Shown here: in pieces, positions 1 to 10,603 of the stretch
How positions within the stretch are numbered: the first letter of the stretch is position 1
Layout: each line of letters starts with the position of its first letter
Translations under genes and position numbers: made by a program
The notes under the pieces: generated by a model
What the model was told of the DNA's origin: nothing
The model's database searches: none
The model's input: the letters and a program-made list of their open reading frames with translations, nothing else
NCBI GenBank assembly: GCA_963693315.1
Contig: OY856187.1
Span: forward strand, 46,580,485-46,644,484
Direction of reading: 5' to 3'
Length of the DNA: 64,000 nt
Origin: Diogma glabrata
Taxonomy: Eukaryota; Arthropoda; Insecta; Diptera; Cylindrotomidae

Positions 1-780
1 TCAGACTTCAGACTTCAGATTTCAGACTTCAGACTTCAGACTTCAGACTTCAGGCTTCAGACTTCAGACTTCAGACTTCAGACTTCAGACTTCAGACTTC
101 AGACTTCAGACTTCAGACTTCAGACTTCAAACTTCAGACATCAGACCTAAGAGTTCAAATTTCAGACTTCAGACTACAAACTTCAGGCTTCAGATTTCAT
201 ACTTAAGACTTCAAACTTCAGACTTTACGCATCAGAAATAAGAATTCAGACCTCAGACTTCAAACTTCAGACTTCAGACTTCAGACTTCAAACTTCAGAC
301 TTCAGACTTCAGACTTCAGACTTCAGACTTCAGACTTCAGACTTTAGACTTAAGACTTCAGACTTCAGACTTCAGACTTCAGACTTTAGACTTCAGACTT
401 CAGACTTGAGACTTGAGACTTGAGACTTCAGACTTCAGACTTCAGACTTCAGATTTCAGACTTCAGACTTCAGACTTCTGACTTCAGTCTTCGGACTTCA
501 GACAACAGACTTCAGACTTCAGACTTCGGACTTTAAACTTCAAACTTCAGAATTCAGACATCAAACTCAAACTTTTTACTTCCACGTTTACGCTTCATAC
601 TTCAGACGGCAAACTTCAGAATTCAGACTTCAGACTTCAAACTTTTTAGACTTCTGACTTCATACTTCAGTCTTCATACTTCAGTTTTCATACTTCAGAC
701 TTCATAGTTTAGACTTCAGAATTCAGGCTGCACGATGCAGAATTCGGACTTCAAACTTAGACTTTAGATGTCAGACTAAT
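1..780. repeat. TTCAGAC heptamer satellite, degenerate
   Basis: Tandem 7-bp unit TTCAGAC (the same array reads ACTTCAG), already in progress at the first base, so the array is cut by the window edge. It is homogeneous up to about 130 and decays afterwards, with TTTAGAC, TTGAGAC and TTCATAC variants and short interruptions. From about 540 to 780 it is only patchy. No ORF or other element was seen inside. Confidence 0.95.
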
Positions 781-783
781 TAT

Positions 784-1672
784 ACTTTGCACTTTAGACT
801 TTAGACTTTAGATTTTAGACTTTAGACATTAGACTTTAGATTTTAGACTTTAGACTTTAGACTTTAGACTTTAGACTTTAGACTTTAGACTTTAGACTTT
901 AGACTTTAGACTTTAGACTTTAGACTTTAGACTTTAGGTTTTAGACTTTAGACTTTAGACTTTAGACTTTAGACTTTAGACTTTAGACTTTAGACTTTAG
1001 ACTTTAGACTTTAGACTTTAGACTTTAGACTTTAGACTTTAGACTTTAGACTTTAGACTTTAGACTTTAGACTTTAGACCTTAGACTTTAGACTTTAGAC
1101 TTTAGACTTTAGACTTTAGACTTTAGACTTTAGACTTTAGACTTTAGACTTAAGACTTTAGACTTTAGACTTTAGACTTTAGACTTTAGACTTTAGACTT
1201 TAGACTTTAGACTTTAGACTTTAGACTTTAGACTTTAGACTTTAGACTTTAGACTTTAGACTTTAGACTTTAGACTTTAGACTTTAGACTTTAGACTTTA
1301 GACTTTAGACTTTAGACTTTAGACTTTAGACTTTAGACTTTAGACTTTAGACTTTAGACTTTAGACTTTAGACTTTAGACTTTAGACTTTAGACTTTAGA
1401 CTTTAGACTTTAGACTTTAGACTTTAGACTTTAGACTTTAGACTTTAGACTTTAGACTTTAGACTTTAGACTTTAGACTTTAGACTTTAGACTTTAGACT
1501 TTAGACTTTAGACTTTAGACTTCAGACTTTATACTTTAGACTTTAGACTTTAGACTTTAGACTTTAGACTTTAGACTTTAGACTTTAGACTTTAGACTTT
1601 AGACTTTAGACTTTAGACTTTAGAATTTAGAATTTAGAATTTAGAATTTAGACTTTAGACTTTAGACTTCAG
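784..1672. repeat. TTTAGAC heptamer satellite, homogeneous
   Basis: About 125 head-to-tail copies of TTTAGAC, a one-base variant of the preceding TTCAGAC unit. Variants are rare: single units with a changed base near 810-840, 937, 1079 and 1150, one TTCAGAC near 1522, and a run of AATTTAG units at about 1623-1650. At 1673-1745 the array returns to degenerate TTCAGAC-like sequence. The high homogeneity indicates recent amplification or active homogenisation. The motif resembles telomere-type repeats in size and T/A/G content but lacks a GG run. Confidence 0.95.
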
Positions 1673-1745
1673 AATTCAGACTTCAAAGTTCAGACTTCAT
1701 TCTTTATACTCCAGAATGCAGACTTCCTTCAGACTTAAGATTTCA

Positions 1746-4340
1746 GAGGTGTTGAGCAGAGATAAACTTTTCATTACCATAAAATGTTGTAACGAAAATC
1801 CCAATTTTGATTATTGCTCTCCATTATGAATCAGATTCATCTAAATAATTCACTATCGTATTTCAAGATTTATTAAATGCAAATTATAATTTGTTGATTT
1901 TCATATTAGTATGTGTGTTGATTTTTGTTGGAATATAATTATGTATATAAAAAATAGCGCAAATAACGATTTTGTTTTGGAAGAGAGAAGAATGGTTACG
2001 TTATTCTTCTAGTTTTCTTTTATCATCGCATTTAACTAAACTGATTTTGAGATATGTGATGGAAATGTTGAATAATTATTGGACGTAAGGGTGATCAAGG
2101 TTTATTTAAAAAGAAACAGATATAGAAAATTTTCGCTATCAAAACATCGATCAATCTGTTTGATCGGGGAGTATCGATTTGATCAATTTTAATAAAATGA
2201 TCAAGATTACAAATTTTTATTATTCAAAAACGCTTTCTTTCCACCCTATACCAAACTTCATCTCCTAAAAATCCTGAAATACAATTGTTTGTAACGAGTG
2301 TTTAAGATTAAGTACTACAGACAATTGCATCCTGTTATTGTTTGTTGTCCAAAATAGAACAATCAACAAAATAGGTTATTAGCGAGGCGATGTTCAAAAA
2401 TATGTTTACAATTAAATTTTGCTACAAACTTTTTGTTTTGCTCAAAACTTAATTTACGCACAACCGCGTAAACAACTATTCTTCTTTAATCCATTTTAAC
2501 TTGTGTTTGTCCAAAATTATTCATCAACTCACCTTATGTAAACTAAAACATTTTTGTGGAAAAATAATGGTCATTCAACTTTACCATATCAACTATTATA
2601 TAAATTAGTACTAATTCTCTTATAGGTAAATAAAATTTATTATTTTCTGGAAAAACATTAACGCCACCAGTTTCAAAATAAGTTTGTAGATATTTCTTAT
2701 CATTTGACCTTAATGGTATTAATTACGAGGGTTGGCTCATAACATAAAATACTTGTTTGTTTTTGTTGCATAATGTTTTTTTTATTAAATAATTATTTTT
2801 AAATATTCCGAAATTAACTTTTATGCGTCAAAGGTTATTCATTGTAAACTAACTAACGCTATCTTGCTCAGTGTGACTAAGGGTTAGAACTTATCATCTT
2901 AGCTTAGTTAGATTATTATAAACCAAAAAAAAAATACATCTTTTAAGTGTATCCTGTGTATACAGACATAATGAAACATTAGTTTAGTTTAGATGCTTAA
3001 ATGAGTTTTTGTCATGCTATCCAATCAATTTCTATGGCATCTTGTTTTAATTAATTAATTGTTTTAATTTTAATTTATTTATGTTGCTTAGTTTTGTAAT
3101 TTCACTCTCTTACAAAAAACCTGAACCTTGATTAATTTGTGAACAAGATCAGCTTTTCTTGCTTGAGCTTGATGCGTTAAAAGTATCTTGTGTTACAGTA
3201 TCTAGCTAAGTATGGACTAGATGTACCTCTGTATTATCTTATGTAAACAAAAGTTAACTGTCCCAACAATTTTGTCAGATCAAATGATTAGAATACTATT
3301 GTTATTCGACCGATCGTAGCACTATCACATGGTGACATGGTCTTTTAAGAACATGTCTCCGAATTAGTTTATAACATAAAATATCAAATTAATACAGTTT
3401 TAATTTATTTTACATCCGACAATTTCTGACATCAGATTGCCGTTCTATGTAATTTTTAGAACTGTAAAGCAAATTTCGTCACACCAGAACACCTTCATAT
3501 GAGTTGTATCTCAATTCTCATCGTTAAATTAATAATTGCGATTAGATTAATTAATTTCTCGACTTGTCTCGCGCAGATTCAGTAATATCTAAATTACATC
3601 GCAATCGATTTTGTCTCATTTACCGTTTCTCAATCAAACAATTGAGGTAGGAAACCTACAATCAATACATATACATATATGCAAAAATTTATCACAAAAA
3701 GTCTATCTCCTCGATGATAGTAATTGTGATAATATTTCACAATCAGATTCATCCAATCCTGTCAGCTACGCAAATTGACTAAACAACAGAATTCACACAC
3801 ACAACAAAAATATAACGTAAGAGAATGAAAGAGGAAAACATATTCATAATTCAATTCGTTTTTTTTTTGTTCTAAATAAATATGGTAGTTTTAATTCCTA
3901 TTCAATGGAAATGAAGAGTTCGATGTTGTAATAAAAAGAGATAAAATATTTCGCTTCAATTAAAATTTAGTTTAATTCATAACTAAATAACAAATAAAGT
4001 GGGATAAAACATTTGTTCGTTGCTTCATTTATTACGAATCAATTTGACGAAGAATTTTTTTCTGAATAAAATTTATATACAATAATATTTACAGTGGATA
4101 TGTCTTATGGTGTTTAAAATTGTATTTTAAATCTCTCAGAAATAGATAAAGTTTGGATTTTGTTTGGATAAAGTTAAAGATTGGCGTATGCGCCCAACAC
4201 TTGGTACACCGATGATTGCCAAGCCAACGATAGCACCAGATGGAAAAAAGACAGTTGTGAAATAAAAAATTTTAAACTTTCGTCACTTGTGGTTGCGCTT
4301 TTCTATATACTGAGAGAACATAAAAGAATTTTAAATATAT
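1746..4340. other. AT-rich sequence, nothing recognised
   Basis: No ORF of note, no tRNA-like sequence and no paired terminal repeats were found. The content is short homopolymer tracts and AT-rich unique-looking sequence. Confidence 0.6.
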
Positions 4341-5014
4341 TGTTATGATTACAGAAAATCGAGACGATTACAGAAAAATCGAGACGATTACAGAAAAATC
4401 GAGACGATTACAGAAAAATCTAGACGATTACGGTCACTTCTAGGAAAATCAAATCAACAAAATACTACAACAAATTAATGAAATGAATACTGTTGTTGTA
4501 CTTCTTAGAACTTGGGTCGACAATGAATAAAATTGAATGATTTTATGAATCAAATCAGCATAACGTAAATTAATCGAATATTCTACTATTTTCTCAAGGT
4601 CTCTAAAAAGTGACCTCGAATGTTAATGCAAAATCGTATATAAAGAGGGATGTCTTGCAAGACAGAATTAGTTTTATTTAAAGCCTGCGATAGTAAAGTG
4701 AAAATTATAAAAGTGATATTTAAACTAAGTTTTCGAAAATAAAGTTAAATAATTTGTGTACTATTTTAAACGTTGTATTACTGGAAATTTCTACAATCAA
4801 CCGTTGGAGTTTCTGAATCTGTTGAAAGAATATTCTAGTTAGGAATATTGTTTGCTGTATTGTATATGTTGTGGAACAATTACGGTGTTGAATACTTAAT
4901 AAAACCTGGTGTTTGTGCTTACTAATCAGTGATCGAACTCTAAAAAGATTTGGAAATTGCGTTTATCGAATTGAGAGTAAGGCCAATTCGAAGGAAAGTT
5001 AGAAAAACGTAACA
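4341..5014 (+). mobile_element. Solo LTR of the inner-Gypsy family
   Basis: This is a 674-bp LTR that starts TGTTA and ends CGTAACA. It is flanked by 4-bp duplications ATAT (4337-4340 and 5015-5018). It matches the 642-bp LTRs at 9928 and 15744 over nearly its full length, including the 'ccgttggagtttctgaa' and 'aataaaacctggtgt' segments, but has many substitutions, so it is an older insertion. A TATA motif lies at 4637-4643 and an AATAAA signal near its 3' end. No internal region remains, as expected after recombination between two LTRs. Confidence 0.93.
4347..4425 (+). repeat. 20-bp tandem repeat in solo LTR
   Basis: Four head-to-tail copies of a unit beginning GATTACAGAAAAATC (19, 20, 20 and 20 bp) near the LTR 5' end. 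The related LTRs at 9928 and 15744 carry only about two diverged copies, so the number of units differs between family members. Its place in the U3 region makes a role in LTR transcription possible but unproven. Confidence 0.9.
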
Positions 5015-5018
5015 ATAT

Positions 5019-5361
5019 GTTATTTCTGTTGTAACACAAAATAAATACCAATACTTTTGAACATAAAATTAGTATACTTTTTTTTCAAAATTAGACGAAT
5101 ATAGTATGGGAGTGTTATGATCGCAAACAAACAAAGAGTTTCAAATCAAAAAGTAATTGATAAAACATTTTCTGAAGAAAATTTCATAGTGCGTTCTGGA
5201 CATAATCCTATAAACCAGCGATCGCAAGTGTCAGAATCGGCACTTATAATAATATAGGAGGCACGGCCGAACATTTTGATTTTGATCGAAAATCCGTTTC
5301 AAATTCGTTTTAAATTCAGTACAAATAGCAAATATTTTTCTAATTAGTGTCGGTTTTTCTA
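5019..5361. other. AT-rich spacer
   Basis: No gene or repeat was recognised between the solo LTR duplication and the MITE. Confidence 0.5.
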
Positions 5362-5738
5362 TGCTGCTTTCCAATCGAGTGAATTTCTGAACGATTCACT
5401 TAAACTGCATGTTCCAATAGTAATATTCAGTTTACACTGAACGTAAACTGAGCTACTACAGAACTGAATTGAATAAAGTGAAGAAAAAAAGACGTTCATC
5501 AGATCAACATATGCATATTTTTTATTTACGGTTTGTGATCAAGCGTTAAAAATAATTAAAAATTAAATCGGTGCATATTTGTTTGCGTCTAAATTTTTGA
5601 TTTTGGTTATGCATTTTTTAAATGTCAAACAAATTGCTCTTTTTGTTGTTTTGGCACAATTTTTCATGATTTACTGAATATTAGACCAGTTAGCTACAAT
5701 CAATTGCTTCAGCAATTCACTCGATTGGAAATGGGCTC
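5362..5738. mobile_element. MITE with inverted TTTCCAATCGAGTGAATT ends
   Basis: The left end reads TGCTGCTTTCCAATCGAGTG and the right end is its reverse complement with few changes (GAGCCCATTTCCAATCGAGTG). The inverted match runs about 30 bp and continues into CTGAA. TA dinucleotides flank both sides (5360-5361 and 5739-5740), consistent with a Tc1/mariner-type target duplication. The 377-bp interior has no ORF. This single copy was identified by its structure alone, so the exact ends are tentative. Confidence 0.7.
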
Positions 5739-5740
5739 TA

Positions 5741-6267
5741 GTTAAATTTCGATGAATCTGTAAGTAAAATAATAAAGAATAAAAGAATTTTTGTCAAATA
5801 ATAAAGTTTCAGTGCAGAGGAAGTGAAAGGATTAATGAATGCATAAAGGAATCAGTTAGAACAGACAAATAGTGGAAAACTTAAGTACACACAATTGTTC
5901 AATAGCAGACACATATTATTTATTATTATTTTTAAATATTTGTATGCTGCTTTATACTGATGAAAAACGACACTTTTAGTAATTTAGTTGTACGAAAAGT
6001 TCAAAATATTAGACAATAGCAGTGTGCGATCTGGGATAGTTGGAAACTAACATTTAAAGCAATAATAAATGCTAAGTTGGAAGCGGTATACATACAAATA
6101 TTTTAGTGAATTGTATCAAGTCAAATTTGTTTAAAGAAATTGTTGGATCATCTATACCAGGAGTGCTGAATCTTTTTGACCCCAAAAGAGCTACTTTTTT
6201 TCCAAAGGGATGGCGATCGACCGAATGAGAATAATTTTCGTGCTAGTAAAATGTAATAATTAAAAAA
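5741..6267. other. AT-rich spacer
   Basis: No gene or repeat was recognised. Confidence 0.5.
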
Positions 6268-6800
6268 ATAGAACAATGGTTTTCAATGTTGTATTTACTG
6301 CTAGCAAAATAGAGGTTTGCCATTTTACTAGATTATGCTCACCTAATATGCTTCCTTTAAAGTTTAATGCGAAAGATCTTGTGGAGAAAGAGTATGTCAG
6401 ACTTCTGGGGATTGAGGTTGAAAATAATATGAAGTGGAATTCTCATACTTTTAGCTTAACTAAGAACGCTGTAAAAAATTATGGTTTTTAGGACTTTGTA
6501 AAAAAAATTTCTATAGCAAACAGCTTCTTTTGGTTTACAATTCTTTTATCCGTTCATACATGGAGTACTGTTCTTATATTTGGGGTGCAGCGTACGTAAC
6601 AAGTTTAAAATGCGTTGATACTGTGCAGCGAAGAGCAGTTAAATTGATTGGTAGCTCTCATCCTACTAAGGAACTTGATTCATTGCAGCACAGGAGAAAT
6701 GTTGCTGATTTAACGATTTTTATATATACGTTATGGATGAAATAGTTTCTGAAGAGATAAAATCGATTTTACCGAAGCCTGCATTATTCTTGCGTCATAC
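6268..6800 (+). pseudogene. LINE relic, C-terminal reverse-transcriptase region
   Basis: Two short frames (6276-6491 and 6530-6745) match, segment by segment, the C-terminal third of the LINE protein at 50633-52405. Shared words include KWNSH, NAVK/NAVQ, FIR..MEYCS.IWG, VQRRAVKLIG and LDSLQHRR. A stop and a frame change separate the frames near 6490, and the match ends with EIKSILP near 6790. The fragment starts after the catalytic FADD box, so it never encoded a working enzyme. It is a dead, 5'-truncated copy of the same CR1/Jockey-like family, more decayed than the 50-kb copy. Confidence 0.9.
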
Positions 6801-7648
6801 CATGAGACATTAATGAGATGATTGACATTGAATATCATCAGCTATTTTTGAGTATGTCTATAAATATCTAAAATTATCTAACATGCAATAACCTGATATT
6901 GCCTGTTTCTATTATTTGGAAGTAGCTGAACCAGGATTCACTCAGAAACATGATCTTCAAATGAGGACTTTGCAGCGAAAGGATGGCAAATCTAAATTTT
7001 AGACGTTGCTCTTTTTTCACCTAAAACATGAACAATAATCAGTTCTATCGCTTGATGCATAAAGCATTGCATGCCTAAAAATTTGGACTTGCCCCCCTTT
7101 TGCTGCAAGCTTTTCAATTATTTTTCATGTGTATTTGGGTAAATAAACTTATGGGTCAAATGTTTCTAGTCAAAAGTGTTTACCTATTATGTTTTTTTAA
7201 AAATTGGGTAGCAAAATTTATGAAAATCATTATTTCAACTTCCATGTATATATTTTTTGACACACTTATAATTTAATGATCAAGCTCCTTGTTTCACCTA
7301 CAGATGCCAAACATTAACGTGATCCTAAATTCAAAACTAGTGTTATCACTCAAAATATACATTTTTAAACTAAACATTATGCAACACTTTTTTGACGCAA
7401 TTAAAGATTTTTTGATGCACGTTCTGTGCAATTATCTAACCCATCGCCGTTTTGCCTCTCCGCATTATCGAAACATATAGTTTGCTCGTAAGCTTTAATT
7501 CTTATTTATGTTTGATAAATATACAAATAACAAACTCCATCGTTTTTTCTAAAATGAGTGCTATAATGTTTGTTATAATCGAATTTCGCTCCATGACCAT
7601 TGATAAAATTGTATCCGCAATATAAAACACAGGAACAAATAAATAGTT
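6801..7648. other. AT-rich spacer
   Basis: No gene was recognised. A 63-codon frame at 7289-7480 has no recognisable motif and is probably chance. Confidence 0.5.
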
Positions 7649-7653
7649 ATTTA

Positions 7654-7894
7654 TGTAATAGATTAAGTTGATACACAAAGTGTTTGTGTTGTGGGTAAAA
7701 CTGTATGTTTTACATTTGGCAATATGAGAGATATGCTGCTAGGGTTAAAATAGAGATATGTCAAAATAAACCATAGAGAGATATAAAAAAGCGCATTGTA
7801 ATTGTTGTAACCTAAAAAAGCAATAAAGGAATAAAACAAAACATTATAAAATTAAAAGGTATATATTTATTTATTGTAATACACAAATAATACA
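7654..7894 (+). repeat. 5' LTR of outer Gypsy
   Basis: A 241-bp LTR that begins TGTAATAG and ends AATAATACA. It is identical to the 3' LTR except for a G/A change (GCAATATGAG versus GCAATATAAG) and a G/T change (GCTAGGG versus GCTATGG). AATAAA is present near 7820. Confidence 0.95.
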
Positions 7895-7912
7895 TGGTGT
7901 CAGGTGTAAAAC
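7895..7912 (+). other. Primer-binding site of outer Gypsy
   Basis: TGGTGTCAGGTG follows the LTR end directly, the normal place and TGG start of a tRNA primer-binding site. The primer tRNA was not identified. Confidence 0.7.
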
Positions 7913-7936
7913 AAACCAAAGAAGATAATACAAATA

Positions 7937-9927
7937 ATGGAAGAAATTAAAATGCCAGCCTGTATGGAGTTCGCTGATGCAAAAAACTCCTGGAAAAAAT
8001 GGAGACAAAAATTCAATATTTATTTAGAAGCCTCTGGAAAGGACTCAAAGCCAGATGGTGTAAAAATAGCGATTTTGCTAAATTTCTTGGGTGATGAAGG
8101 TATTGATATTTACAATACATTTAAAATTGACGAAAAGGAAAAAACACTAAAAAAAGTATTAGAGTTGTTTGATGAATATTGTGTTCCGGAAAACAATCCA
8201 ATTATTGAAACTTTTAAATTCAATAATATGACAAAAAAACAATTTCAATCTATAGAAAATTTCGTCACTGAACTAAAACTGCAAGCATCACGATGTGAAT
8301 CCCAATGTGATGCGTGCAAAGCAGAATTTATAGATAGGATGGTACGAGATAAGTTAGTTTTTGCCCTAATTGATGAGGCACTACAAGGCAAATTAATGTC
8401 CGACAAAGAGTTGACGTTAGGAAAGGCACTAGAATTGTGTAAAGCAGGAGAGTTGCTTAAAAGTAACGTCAAATTATTGAACTCAGAGATAAAACTGAAG
8501 AGGGTTGATGCTGTAAGTACAACAAAATATTCTAATTCTGGGAATGCAAAATATAAAACGGATCAACGAAATCGAAATTTTTTTAATAATAATTACAACT
8601 TCAATGGATCATGTCAACGATGTGGATATAAACATTCAAGGAAAGCCTCGTGTCCAGCAGACGGGAAGACATGTGCAAACTGCCAGCGGAAAAATCATTT
8701 TGCAACGGTATGTCGTAACAAAAATATTAGAGAAATACATACCACACTTGAAGAAAATCCTACACCAGCATATGAGTTCGTAGATTCAGGTAATTCAGCA
8801 CATTTTTTAAGTGCATCTCAATGTAGCATAGGAAATTTAGAAAATAGAGGTTGGTTTAAACAAATAAATATTAAAAATTTCGAAATCTCTTTTAAACTAG
8901 ATACAGGAGCAGAATGTAATATTTTGCCGAAAAATCTGTATAACCAATTATCAAATGTTAACAGATTAGAAAGAACTTCAATAAAATTATTGGCATATGG
9001 CAATTTCCAGATATTACCAGTAGGGAAAATAGTATTAGGATGTGTTACTGAATCAACAAGTAGTTCTCTCAATTTTATAGTAGTAGAGGAAAACCTTCAA
9101 CCCATATTAGGCCTTGAAGGTTGCATAAAACTCAATTTAGTTAAGAGAGTTGACAGTATCTTTAACTCAGAAATATTACCTAGATCTAAATATGAAGTAA
9201 TTCAATTATATAAGAGTGTTTTTGAAGGGTTAGGGAAAATACAAGGTGTCCATAAGATAGTCCTAAAAGAAAATTCAATTCCGGTTATTAAATATAGAAA
9301 AAAAATACCATTCGCTCTGCATGACAAATTAAAAAAGAAGTTAGACTCGTTAGTAGTTAAAGGGGTGATTTCACCGGTCTCCCATCCCACAGATTGGGTA
9401 AACAATTTAATGTTGGTTGAGAAACCCAATGGAGAACTTCGTATTTGTCTAGATCCAAAATCCCTCAATGAGTGCATTAAACGGGAACATTATATGATCC
9501 CTACTTGTGATGATATTATTACAAAAGTTTCTGGTAAAACCATATTTTCTGTAATCGACTTAAAAGACGGGTTTTGGCAGATTCAGTTAGATCAACCAAG
9601 CTCAGATTTATGCACATTTGCAACCCCTTTTGGGAGATACCAGTTTAAACGACTACCGTTTGGGATAAATTCCGCACCAGAAGTATTTCAAAAAAAGATG
9701 ATAGAAATTTTTGGATCAATAGTGGGTGTAGAAATATACTTCGATGATCTCATTATTGCAGGGAAAAATCTTGAAGATCATGATAAAATATTAAAACAGG
9801 TATTAGAACATGCTGAAAAATATTGTGTAAAATTTAATCCCAATAAAATACAATTACGGGTGAGTGAGGTTTCGTTCATGGGACAGAGAATATCCCAAGA
9901 CGGCATAAAGCCAGAAAATAAACATAT
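7937..9927 (+). pseudogene. Outer Gypsy gag-pol, part 1: gag, protease, RT
   Basis: This is the first 663 codons plus two bases of a gag-pol frame that starts at ATG 7937, 42 bp after the 5' LTR. An N-terminal gag region of about 200 residues is followed by two cysteine knuckles (CQRCGYKHSRKASCPADG, then CANCQRKNHFATVC) at about residues 226-258. A retropepsin motif LDTGAECNILP lies near residue 320. The reverse transcriptase has LDPKSLNECI, VIDLKDGFWQI, LPFGINSAPEVFQ and the catalytic box YFDD (about residue 606). At 9927 the frame is cut by the inner Gypsy insertion. It resumes in phase at 16390, so the insertion and not decay broke it. About 40 chance codons follow into the inner LTR. Confidence 0.93.
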
Positions 9928-10569
9928 TGTTACGAGTGCAGAAAAATCTAGACGATTACAGAAAGATCTAAACGATTACGGTCACTTCCAGGAAAATAAA
10001 ATCAACAAACAAGTTAATGAAATGAATATTGTTGTTGTTGTCTCTTCTTAGAAATAGGGTCAACATAAACGATTTTATGAATCAAATCAACATAACGTAA
10101 AATAATCGAGTATTCTAATGTTTTCTCAAGGTTTCTGGAAAATGATGTCGAATTATCTAGAAGTATTGCAGAAGGTATATAAGAAAAATACCTTTTGTAG
10201 TTTTTAATTAGTTTATTTTAAACCTGCGATTGTGAAGTTAAAATTATAAAAGTGATCTTTAAATTAGTGAATAAAGTTATAAGTGTTATTGAGTAGAAAT
10301 AATTTGTGTATTATTTTGAACGTTGAGTTACTGGAAATTTCTACAATAAACCGTTGGAGTTTCTGAAGCTGTTAAAAGAATATTCTAGCTAGGAATATTG
10401 TTTGCTGCATTGTTTTCCTGTTGTTGTGAAACAATTAAGGTGTTGAATACTTAATAAAACCTGGTGTGTTTGCTTACTAATCAGTGATCGAACTCAGAAA
10501 GAGATTGGGAATTGCGTTTATCGAATTGTGAGTAAGGCCAATTCGAAGGAAGTTTGGAAAAACGTAACA
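9928..10569 (+). repeat. 5' LTR of inner Gypsy
   Basis: Runs from TGTTACG to CGTAACA, so the outer 7 bp form a perfect inverted repeat. Two diverged copies of the 20-bp GATTACAG unit lie at its start, a TATA motif at 10176-10182, and AATAAA near 10450. Confidence 0.96.
10176..10182 (+). promoter_or_regulatory. TATA-like motif in inner Gypsy LTR
   Basis: TATATAA lies about 250 bp into the LTR. It recurs at the equivalent site in the 3' LTR (15992-15998) and in the older solo LTR (4637-4643). Conservation in a diverged copy supports use as the LTR promoter. The start site is not visible. Confidence 0.55.
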
Positions 10570-10586
10570 TTGGTGACATCGGCGGA
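10570..10586 (+). other. Primer-binding site of inner Gypsy
   Basis: TGGTGACATCGGCGGA starts one base after the 5' LTR, the expected position. I could not assign the tRNA. Confidence 0.65.
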
Positions 10587-10603
10587 TTAGTTAGCTGTTA
10601 ATA

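Noticed and set aside
784..1672. CRISPR-like or coding repeat
   Set aside because: Pure 7-bp tandem array without spacers; its frames are meaningless.
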